DNA from: CAYJXA01 sp964404595
GTDB lineage: Archaea > Nanobdellota > Nanobdellia > Woesearchaeales > GW2011-AR9
Assembly (NCBI GenBank): GCA_964404595.1
Contig: CAYOKQ010000005.1
Coordinates: 1 to 43,531, forward strand
Length of the DNA: 43,531 bases
Direction: 5' to 3'
Below are positions 26,792-33,341 of this stretch, one piece after another. Under the pieces are notes generated by a model that worked only from the letters and a program-made list of their open reading frames with translations, was not told the origin of the DNA and made no database searches. Each line of letters opens with the position of its first letter. Position 1 is the first letter of the stretch. A program made the position numbers and the translations under genes.

Positions 26792-26943
26792 AGATCAACA
26801 TCACTATCAAATCCTTAGGGGCAAACTAAGGGTTTTGCACGCTGCTGGACTAACGCAACCGCAATTCGCACACTACTTTTTTCTTTTTTACTATTGCCCT
26901 AGCAGTAGCAATACGAAGCTTTTTTCGATGCGCACAATCTTTA
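26792..26943. other. 152-nt spacer between cassette 1 and the truncated shell fragment
   Basis: No coding frame is supported. It holds junction element copy 1. The rest, including an A/G-rich stretch around 26900-26935, has no feature I can name. Shell homology begins at about 26935 (CAATCTTTAATGG). Confidence 0.6.
26809..26905 (+). repeat. Junction element copy 1: hairpin plus T-tracts
   Basis: AAATCCTTAG (26809-26818), a 7-nt loop and CTAAGGGTTT (26826-26835) form a 10-bp stem with one G-T pair. T-tracts TTTTTT-C-TTTTTT follow at about 26878-26889. A second copy lies at 32921-32995. Each copy sits after a membrane-protein gene and just before a truncated shell fragment. It may be a terminator, a recombination site, or both. 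Confidence 0.6.
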
Positions 26944-27333
26944 ATGGTCATGATCGAGCATAACTATACCACGCAGAGCGTGAAGGCCCCAGTTATCAGC
27001 GCCGCAGCTTTAACTGCTTGGGATACCGTGTATGATTACTTCACCATTAAACCCATAGAATTGTGGCAGTTGAATACATTATCAGATTCACAGTTAGGAG
27101 CAGTCGTAGAATTGGTGATCAAAAACAACTTAAATCACAGTCAGAATTTCAGTTGGAGATTTGATTCTGGTGTAGAGAACATTACTTCCACTCAAAATAT
27201 TAGGCTTGATAACAGTTCACCGATCTTTGTGTATATTGGATTTAATTATTCCACTGCGGGAGTGTATGGAACCAATGCAATTGTGAATTCAAGTATGTTT
27301 AGCGATAATCAGACCGGAGTGGTGGTGAATTGA
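26944..27333 (+). pseudogene. Truncated copy of the shell 3' end (last Ig-like modules)
   Basis: Encodes 129 residues matching the last part of module 4 and all of module 5 of the shell stalk (IEHNYTTQSVKAPVISAAAL, then ENITSTQNIRLDNSSPIF). Homology to 24706-25095 and 35401-35790 is continuous up to the same TTGA overlap with the next core gene. There is no signal peptide or shell N-terminus, so it is a recombination remnant carried along with cassette 2 rather than a working gene. Confidence 0.8.
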
Positions 27334-28499
27334 AGACTAACCAGTGGATAGGAATTGGACTATTTCTGATGTGCTTAGTTATTACTTTGCCGGTGGTTCA
27401 TGCGGGAACTTTAAATTTGCAGTATGATGCCAATGGTAATCTCATTACAGGTGATGGTAAGTATAGGGTGTACAACGGTTTTAATCAGTTGGCGGAGATA
27501 AGGAATGGCTCTGCCGTTTCAGGAACATTGCTTGAAGATTATATTTATCATCCTGTTGAAGAGAGAATTTTGATAAAGAAAGTGTATGAAGCTGGTGTAG
27601 TTAAAGACACAGTTTATTATGTAGACGAGAATTTTGTGCGGGTTGTTAATTCTTCTGGTTCGTACGATTATACATATGTCAAGCATGAAGGACAGTTGGT
27701 AGCACAGTTGAATCCTGATGGAACGAAGTATTTTGTACATGGGGATCATGAAGGAAGTACTTCAGTTGTGACAGATTCGAATGGAAGAATGTTGGAGAAT
27801 ATAACATATACACCATATGGAGAAATATTAAGTGGTGGAGCTGTTTCGAGATTCGATTCTGAGGGTAAGGAATATAGCTCTTATGTTGGAGATTATGATT
27901 TTAATTTTAGGAAGATGAAGCCGGAGTGGGGATTATTTACGCAGCCGGATACGTTGATTCCAAGTCTTTATGACCCACAATCTCTAAATCGTTACATGTT
28001 TGAGAGGGGGAATCCGTATAAGAATACTGACCCGACGGGACACATATTTGGGATTGACGATTTTGTTATCGGGCTGATTGTTATTGCATCAGCAATCTAC
28101 TCTGGATATGTATTAGCAAATCAATTAAGTACAATAGAAAAAGAAAATGGCGGTTTATCAGGCAAAGAAACCACTCTTGCTTTTTTGAACATAGCGACGA
28201 TTGTATTTCCAACATCAGGAGTTGGACAATTTGTTACAAAAGCTGCCACAAAATTTGGATTCAAAGCTTACATTGATAAGCACATTAAAAAAATAAAAGA
28301 AGAAAAAAATAAAAAAGATTTAGAGAAAATAGCTCCTGTTCTCTTTGGAAATCCTTATCAAGAGATTATAGATAAAAATAAACCAAAACAAGAGGACAAA
28401 CCAATTACATCAAGTGATACAAGTTCAAACCGCAGAAGCGACGGCAGTGCCGAGGCGCTAAAGAGGTTTTGGGATAAGAAAAAAGCGGCAGAATCTTAA
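27330..28499 (+). CDS. Secreted Rhs-core protein with variable tip 2
   Basis: A 389-aa protein from TTG 27330 (TTGA overlap). The signal peptide is almost identical to that of the 25092 gene. The core is class II: DHEGSTSVVTDSNGRMLEN, FDSEGKEYSSYVGDYDFNFR, KPEWGLFTQPDTLI and LNRYMFERGNPYKNTDPTGH, ending at residue 238. The tip (239-389) starts with a hydrophobic helix (DDFVIGLIVIASAIYSGYVL), a second apolar stretch (FLNIATIVFPTSGVGQFV), a lysine-rich helix (HIKKIKEEKNKKDLEK) and the shared C-terminal motif DGSAEALKRFWDKKK. Tip composition is more AT-rich than the core. Confidence 0.87.
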   Translation: MKTNQWIGIGLFLMCLVITLPVVHAGTLNLQYDANGNLITGDGKYRVYNGFNQLAEIRNGSAVSGTLLEDYIYHPVEERILIKKVYEAGVVKDTVYYVDENFVRVVNSSGSYDYTYVKHEGQLVAQLNPDGTKYFVHGDHEGSTSVVTDSNGRMLENITYTPYGEILSGGAVSRFDSEGKEYSSYVGDYDFNFRKMKPEWGLFTQPDTLIPSLYDPQSLNRYMFERGNPYKNTDPTGHIFGIDDFVIGLIVIASAIYSGYVLANQLSTIEKENGGLSGKETTLAFLNIATIVFPTSGVGQFVTKAATKFGFKAYIDKHIKKIKEEKNKKDLEKIAPVLFGNPYQEIIDKNKPKQEDKPITSSDTSSNRRSDGSAEALKRFWDKKKAAES

Positions 28500-28522
28500 A
28501 ATTATATAAGTAGGTGATAAAA

Positions 28523-28729
28523 ATGACGTCAAGTGTACTAGATGCTGGCATTATTGGGGGGGGTTTTATAGGGTTATTAAGTATTTTTTTCCCAGAATTA
28601 TTATATAAATTTGCTAATCCATTCAGTGACAAAAAATATAATAAGAAAGATGCTTGGAAATATAGATTAGCTGGATTCATAATTGTAATCATAGACTTGG
28701 CTATTTATATCTATGGAAACTACTTTTGA
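28523..28729 (+). CDS. Small two-TM membrane protein, candidate immunity protein 2
   Basis: 68 aa from ATG 28523 (the frame opens at GTG 28514, but a GGTGA at 28513-28517 is well placed for ATG 28523). A glycine-rich TM helix (GIIGGGFIGLLSIFFPELL) is followed by a basic loop (FSDKKYNKKDAWKYR) and a second TM helix (LAGFIIVIIDLAIYIYG). It lies 23 nt after the tip 2 gene. Candidate immunity by position only. Confidence 0.55.
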   Translation: MTSSVLDAGIIGGGFIGLLSIFFPELLYKFANPFSDKKYNKKDAWKYRLAGFIIVIIDLAIYIYGNYF

Positions 28730-28755
28730 TTGATAATAGTTTAGCTGTTAATAAC

Positions 28756-28802
28756 ATGCAATCCCTCCACCCTTACAAAATAAATGCAGTCGTCGACATT
28801 CA
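28756..28802 (+). repeat. MQSL junction repeat, copy 1
   Basis: Starts ATGCAATCCCT and encodes MQSLHPYKINAVVDIQV. Related segments start at 30483, 37381 and 38756, always within a few dozen nt after a candidate immunity gene and at the 5' end of a core gene that lacks a signal peptide. Confidence 0.7.
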
Positions 28803-29979
28803 GGTAGTTATTACTTCCTCTGCCAATGGAATTTTGGAAGTTACGTTTGCTGCTACTCTAAATTTGGTCTATGATGCTAATGGAAATTTAGTAACCGGAG
28901 ATGGGAAATATCGGGTGTACAACGGATTTAATCAGCTATCTGCAATTTACAATGGTTCAGATTCTAACGGTAGATTATTAGAAGAGTATGAATATCATCC
29001 AACTGAAGAAAGGATTTATTTGAAGCGAATATATGAAGCTGGTGCGCTCAAGGATACCATTTCATATCCAACTAAAACGTTTGTACGTATTGAAAATAGT
29101 TCTGGAACATACGATTTTACCTATATTCGACATGAAGGGCAACTCGTTGCGCAATTGAATCCTGATGGGGGTAAGTATTTCATACACGACGACCATCTTG
29201 GTTCCACATCAACTGTCACCAACTCAACAGGTTCTGTTGTTGAAAGTACAACCTATACTCCATATGGTGAAATTTTAAGCGGAGGAACGGTTTCTCGTTT
29301 TGACTACACTGGCAAGGAATACAGTACTGTTGTAGGTGATTATGATTATAATTTTAGAAAGATGAAGCCTGAGTGGGCAATATTTACTCAACCAGATAGT
29401 TTGTTACCAAATGTGTACGATCCGCAGCAGTTAAATAGATATTCGTATGCAAGGAATAATCCGTATACGTATAAGGATGAAAATGGACATGAGGCCATTA
29501 GTTTCATTGTAGTTGTTGGGTTGGCACTTCTTATTGGCTATCTCCTCGGTGCCGGTACAGAAGCGGCAACACAAAGGGATACAATTGCTACTGGACATCA
29601 AAGCGAAGCAAATCAAGCTCAGATAGAAGAAGCAGGAATAACAGAAGGAGTTTCAACTGCTATAGGGGAAACAGTTGCAGCAGCAGGAAAAGTTGCTACA
29701 GGTAATATACTTGCATTTTTGGTAGGAATTCCTTCGGTAGGTGAAGGATCATCCTGTGATGATAAAGCAACAGCTTGTAGTACTACAGCTTTAAAGCAAA
29801 AAGAGACTCAACTGCCGCAAGTTGCTTACGGCTATTTGGGAACTTCTAAAACTGAAAAATCCGTTGAAACATCCACTACAAGTGGGAGGGGAAGAGCAGG
29901 AGGTGGAGGAAGTATATGTTCGGCCACAGCGTGTGTTCCCAAGCCGGAGACAATAAAAACTCCAATCAAAAAAAGGTGA
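28756..29979 (+). CDS. Rhs-core orphan protein with variable tip 3 (no signal peptide)
   Basis: 407 aa from ATG 28756 (the frame opens at TTG 28726, inside the end of the preceding gene). In place of the signal peptide there is the MQSL junction segment, then the YD motif VYDANGNLVTGDG and a class I core ending PYTYKDENGH at residue 245. The tip (246-407) has a TM helix (SFIVVVGLALLIGYLLGAG), a second apolar stretch (GNILAFLVGIPSVG) and a Ser/Thr/Gly-rich, Cys-containing tail (CSATACVPKPETIKTPIKKR) without the ALxRFW motif of other tips. With no leader it should not be exported as it stands, fitting a stored donor cassette. Confidence 0.82.
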   Translation: MQSLHPYKINAVVDIQVVITSSANGILEVTFAATLNLVYDANGNLVTGDGKYRVYNGFNQLSAIYNGSDSNGRLLEEYEYHPTEERIYLKRIYEAGALKDTISYPTKTFVRIENSSGTYDFTYIRHEGQLVAQLNPDGGKYFIHDDHLGSTSTVTNSTGSVVESTTYTPYGEILSGGTVSRFDYTGKEYSTVVGDYDYNFRKMKPEWAIFTQPDSLLPNVYDPQQLNRYSYARNNPYTYKDENGHEAISFIVVVGLALLIGYLLGAGTEAATQRDTIATGHQSEANQAQIEEAGITEGVSTAIGETVAAAGKVATGNILAFLVGIPSVGEGSSCDDKATACSTTALKQKETQLPQVAYGYLGTSKTEKSVETSTTSGRGRAGGGGSICSATACVPKPETIKTPIKKR

Positions 29980-29987
29980 GAGATAAA

Positions 29988-30473
29988 ATGGAAAAAAACA
30001 ATTTTTTAAAATTTTATTTATATTATGCAGTCATTGTTGGATTATTATTAGCTTTTTTGTTTTCTCTCTCTCAACTATCCCATTTAAATACCTACTTTTA
30101 CAGCTTATTTAAAATTGTTATCATTTTATCGGTATTCCCCATCTATATCTATTATTTTACTAGTATATATTTTCTTTTCAATTACAGAAAAAATAAAGAT
30201 AAGCGACTTTTTGTTATTCCTATTATTGAATTAATTACTTCTAGTATTACTCTCTTTGCGATCCCTTTCTTTTTTGACAATGACTATCTTAAAAAAATAT
30301 TTCTTTATGTCGATGTATTTCGTGGTTTTTTTTATATCACATTCAGTTACTACCTTTTGGAGCAGTATAAAAAAGGTATTAAGCACCTTACTTCAAGGAA
30401 GTTAATTACAATACTTATATTTTTAACCTTAGGATATATGCTAGGAAAAATTACATTTAGATATTTCATGTAA
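29988..30473 (+). CDS. Polytopic membrane protein, candidate immunity protein 3
   Basis: 161 aa from ATG 29988; a GGTGAG Shine-Dalgarno (29975-29980) overlaps the stop of the tip 3 gene. About five TM helices (YYAVIVGLLLAFLFSLS, FKIVIILSVFPIYIYYF and others), strongly AT-rich, many aromatic residues. No family recognised. Its place directly after a variable tip makes it a candidate immunity protein. Confidence 0.55.
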   Translation: MEKNNFLKFYLYYAVIVGLLLAFLFSLSQLSHLNTYFYSLFKIVIILSVFPIYIYYFTSIYFLFNYRKNKDKRLFVIPIIELITSSITLFAIPFFFDNDYLKKIFLYVDVFRGFFYITFSYYLLEQYKKGIKHLTSRKLITILIFLTLGYMLGKITFRYFM

Positions 30474-30482
30474 AATTAAAAA

Positions 30483-30529
30483 ATGCAATCCCTTCACCCT
30501 TCCCAAATCGGACTCATCATCGAGGTAGA
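30483..30529 (+). repeat. MQSL junction repeat, copy 2
   Basis: ATGCAATCCCTTCACCCTTC..., encoding MQSLHPSQIGLIIEVEIV; 9 nt after the preceding stop. Closest to copy 3 at 37381. Confidence 0.7.
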
Positions 30530-31592
30530 GATAGTCGTAAATTTTTCCGAAAGGTTGGAATTAAAAGTTATTTTAGTCAAGAAATTCTATGAAGCTGGTG
30601 CTTTGAAAGAAACAATTTTGTACCCCACCAGAACATTTGTTCGAGTTGAGAATTCTTCGGGAACTTATGATTACACTTATGTCAAGCATGAAGGGCAACT
30701 CGTTGCGCAATTGAATCCTGATGGAACGAAGTATTTTGTGCATGGAGATCATGAAGGTTCAACTTCTGTTATAACTGACACAAGTGGTAGAATGTTGGAG
30801 AATACAACATATACACCATATGGAGAAATATTAAGTGGTGGAGCTGTTTCGAGATTCGATTCTGAGGGTAAGGAATATAGCTCTTATGTTGGAGATTATG
30901 ATTTTAATTTTAGGAAGATGAAGCCGGAGTGGGGATTATTTACGCAGCCGGATACGTTGATTCCCAATATATATGATCCGCAATCACTAAATAGATACGC
31001 GTTTGAAAAGAATAATCCGTATAGGTATGTTGATCCCGATGGACATTTTCTTGTAGATCTTATAGAGACTATAAACCGGTATCTGGCGGTAAAAATCTAT
31101 GGAGAGGAAGTAAAAACAGTAAATCAAGATAAAGAATATGCTCGCTTATATACAGAATATAGGCAGCAAAATCCCAACTTAAACTTACCGGAAAATGCCT
31201 TTCAAGACACGTTGAGAACTGGCGGAGGAAGTAAAACAGTGCGCGTCAGCGAAAGAAGGATGAGCTTAGAAGAGTTGAGGACATGGAAAGAAAGCGCATC
31301 CCCAACAGTCTCTATAGCACCAAGAGTAGAACAATCTAGTCCGCAAAAAACGTCACTGCCAGCGACTCCTGGTTCTTCCCGTGATGGGTCATCATCTGGG
31401 AGCAGTTTGTGGGGAAAAATCTTGAGTTGGCTAACGGGGGGAGGTTCATCTAGTTCAGGGCCAAGTACTTCTGGAACAGGAAAAACCACAGACTCAGGTG
31501 ATTCTCAAGGGTCAGGATCTCCAAGTTCCAGCCCTCCACCAAGTAAACCACCTAGCAGGCCAAAGTGGTGGTGTTTATGGTGCAGGAGATGA
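30483..31592 (+). CDS. Rhs-core orphan protein with variable tip 4 (no signal peptide)
   Basis: 369 aa. The first 30 residues are the MQSL segment (with NFSERLELK), which joins the core at ILVKKFYEAGA; the signal peptide and first YD repeat are missing. Core class II ends RYVDPDGH at residue 188. The tip (189-369) has no clear TM helix: it begins with LVDLIETINRYLAVKIYGEE, then a charged region and a long low-complexity Ser/Gly/Pro tail ending PSRPKWWCLWCRR, a Trp/Cys/Arg cluster that could bind membrane or metal. The tip is unlike the others except for this tail, which resembles the remnant at 32138. Confidence 0.82.
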   Translation: MQSLHPSQIGLIIEVEIVVNFSERLELKVILVKKFYEAGALKETILYPTRTFVRVENSSGTYDYTYVKHEGQLVAQLNPDGTKYFVHGDHEGSTSVITDTSGRMLENTTYTPYGEILSGGAVSRFDSEGKEYSSYVGDYDFNFRKMKPEWGLFTQPDTLIPNIYDPQSLNRYAFEKNNPYRYVDPDGHFLVDLIETINRYLAVKIYGEEVKTVNQDKEYARLYTEYRQQNPNLNLPENAFQDTLRTGGGSKTVRVSERRMSLEELRTWKESASPTVSIAPRVEQSSPQKTSLPATPGSSRDGSSSGSSLWGKILSWLTGGGSSSSGPSTSGTGKTTDSGDSQGSGSPSSSPPPSKPPSRPKWWCLWCRR

Positions 31593-31621
31593 TGAGACTT
31601 AGAATGGAGGGAAAAACTAAA

Positions 31622-32134
31622 ATGGAAAGTAGAATATACTATTTATTGACAAACCCAAAACAATTTTTTACTAGCTTGAGTAAAGAGAAAAATCATACCG
31701 CGACAATAGTATATTTTCTAGCTTTTTCTTTGATTATTTTTCTTTTTTGGTTTGTTAAAATAATATTACAAATAAATCGATCTCCAAATAATTTAGGAAA
31801 CCAATATTTTGCCACTTTATTTTATCCCTTTGATCTTCAAGCAATCTTCTATTTGTTTATTTTTTTATTGGCAGATATTTTAATTATATCTCTTTTTTCA
31901 CTAGTAATGGTACTATTAATTAAATCTGTTTTATGGATATTTAAGACAAGTGCAACAGCAGTCTCTATTTTTAGAGTGTCAGTTTATGCTTTGTTCGCCT
32001 TCGTGTTACAGAGTCTGTTTTATTTTGCGGTATATCTCTTCGATATTCCATCGTTACGGAAATGGGGGTATGTATTTTCGACCTATTATGTTATTCTTCT
32101 AATTATTGGTACTATCAACGGGAGAGGAAAGTAA
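31622..32134 (+). CDS. Yip1-like membrane protein, candidate immunity protein 4
   Basis: 170 aa from ATG 31622, behind GGAGGG (31606-31611). The start MESRIYYLLTNPKQFFTSL, followed by four or five TM helices and the pattern AVSIFRVSVYALFAFVLQSL, looks like the Yip1 domain family (YxLxNPxxFF N-terminus). That resemblance is by eye. It follows the tip 4 gene by 29 nt and is the candidate immunity protein of that cassette. A small frame upstream (from 31565) overlaps the tip gene and is unlikely to be used. Confidence 0.55.
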   Translation: MESRIYYLLTNPKQFFTSLSKEKNHTATIVYFLAFSLIIFLFWFVKIILQINRSPNNLGNQYFATLFYPFDLQAIFYLFIFLLADILIISLFSLVMVLLIKSVLWIFKTSATAVSIFRVSVYALFAFVLQSLFYFAVYLFDIPSLRKWGYVFSTYYVILLIIGTINGRGK

Positions 32135-32137
32135 GAC

Positions 32138-32302
32138 ATGGTCTCCAGCTTTCACTGCGACAGCATAAACCCAGCCGGATTAGCTTTTATGGGTAGTTCA
32201 CAAACAAGTAGTTCTTCAGGTAAAATCTCAAGTGGTTCGTCAGGAAAGAATGATGTAACCAACGATCCAAGGCCTTGGTGGCAGAGGCATCCATACAAAT
32301 GA
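32138..32302 (+). pseudogene. Remnant of a variable tip (tip 5, C-terminal end only)
   Basis: An open frame of 54 codons, MVSSFHCDSINPAGLAF... then a Ser/Gly-rich linker and NDPRPWWQRHPYK at the end. The Ser-rich linker plus Pro-Arg-Pro and Trp-Trp end resembles the tail of tip 4 (SRPKWWCLWCRR). SINPAGLAF looks like a broken NPxxxxDPxG core end. It overlaps the next gene's ATG (ATGA), as in toxin-immunity pairs, so it is best read as a deleted cassette. Confidence 0.55.
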
Positions 32303-32922
32303 AAAGTTTAACTATAAGATCATACGATAAAGTTGTTTTTTTTATAATTTTTATTTTAATTGCTGTTCAGTTCATTTTACCAGTAGGTAGGGTAAATGGT
32401 AAAAGTATAAGTGCCATCACTGAAAACCTTATTTATTACCAGATTCATTGGTCTTTCAATTATTTTCTTATTATTATGGGTGTTTTGTTGTTGGGAACTA
32501 TTTTTTTTTTATTATCTCTTAAATATAGAAAATTATATCCTTATAGCAGTCTATGGTGGTGTATTTGTGTGATTGCCCTATTTATTGTGGAGATTAAACG
32601 GGAGGCACTTCTGGAGTCTAACATCTCACCAGAAATTGTTGACTTACCCATTGCACCTGTTACTACCATTTTTTTACTTTTAATTCTTGCTTTAATTCAA
32701 CTTATTGGGGAATTCTACATCTCCCGCAGCAAAAAATATCGCGCAGAATTTAACAAATTTATTCCATTTGATGTGTCTACAAAATACAACTTACTTTATT
32801 TCATTTTATTTATAACTGTTGTTGTTTTAGGAGGAACACTATTTGGTATCATTGGAGTAATAATCGGTGCTCTAATTCTTTCCTTCATAATTCAAATCTA
32901 TAAATGGATAAAAAATCATTAA
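32299..32922 (+). CDS. Polytopic membrane protein, candidate orphan immunity protein 5
   Basis: 207 aa from ATG 32299, which overlaps the TGA of the tip 5 remnant. About six TM helices (VVFFIIFILIAVQFILPVG, YFLIIMGVLLLGTIFFLLS and others), with a short basic loop (SRSKKYRAEF). Not recognised. An immunity gene retained after loss of its toxin is common in polymorphic toxin loci and would protect against a tip still carried by kin. Its TAA reaches into the first base pairs of the hairpin element at 32921. Confidence 0.58.
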   Translation: MKSLTIRSYDKVVFFIIFILIAVQFILPVGRVNGKSISAITENLIYYQIHWSFNYFLIIMGVLLLGTIFFLLSLKYRKLYPYSSLWWCICVIALFIVEIKREALLESNISPEIVDLPIAPVTTIFLLLILALIQLIGEFYISRSKKYRAEFNKFIPFDVSTKYNLLYFILFITVVVLGGTLFGIIGVIIGALILSFIIQIYKWIKNH

Positions 32923-32995
32923 ATCCTTAGGCGCCAACTATGGATTTTGTACCATGCACCGTAACAGAGCTGCTTTTTTATTTTTTAAACTTCTT
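32921..32995 (+). repeat. Junction element copy 2: hairpin plus T-tracts
   Basis: AAATCCTTAG (32921-32930), loop GCGCCAA, CTATGGATTT (32938-32947), then the shared TTTTG and T-tracts TTTTTT-A-TTTTTT (about 32974-32986). Same layout as copy 1 at 26809. Shell homology starts at 32998, a few nt after the T-tracts. Confidence 0.6.
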
Positions 32996-32997
32996 AC

Positions 32998-33341
32998 GAG
33001 TACGATACTTTTGGTCGTATTGTGAAAGAAATTCAGCCTTTGGATTCCGTTCATGCGCCAACTAAAAAGTATACTTATAATTTGGACGGTGTTGCGCCGG
33101 AAAATATTGTCGTAGAATTGAAGAACAATGCAAATTATACTGTCGTGCGCTATTATTACGATGGGTTTGCGCAATTAGTGCAGCTCAAGAATGATATTGA
33201 GGATAGCACGCAAGTTGTGAAGAATATTTTTTATGATGGGTTGGGAAGGGTGAAGGCGGAGGAGAATCCTTATTTTGCAAATACGTCGAGTGCTATATCT
33301 AATCTCACTGATGCAGCGAATACGACGTATTCATATGATGC
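32998..33341 (+). repeat. 344-nt segment identical to 22329-22672
   Basis: By direct comparison every base matches the first shell gene over this stretch. From 33342 on the two copies differ at many positions, mostly third codon positions. Such a sharp border points to a recent gene conversion or duplication tract. Confidence 0.85.

Noticed and set aside
26792..26943. RNA gene or CRISPR-like repeat in the spacer
   Set aside because: The hairpin is short, occurs twice only, and no tRNA-like cloverleaf or regularly spaced repeats could be found.
28726..28755. Start of the 28756 core gene at TTG 28726
   Set aside because: It lies across the end of the previous gene, and the sister genes at 30483 and 37381 start at the equivalent ATG of the MQSL segment.
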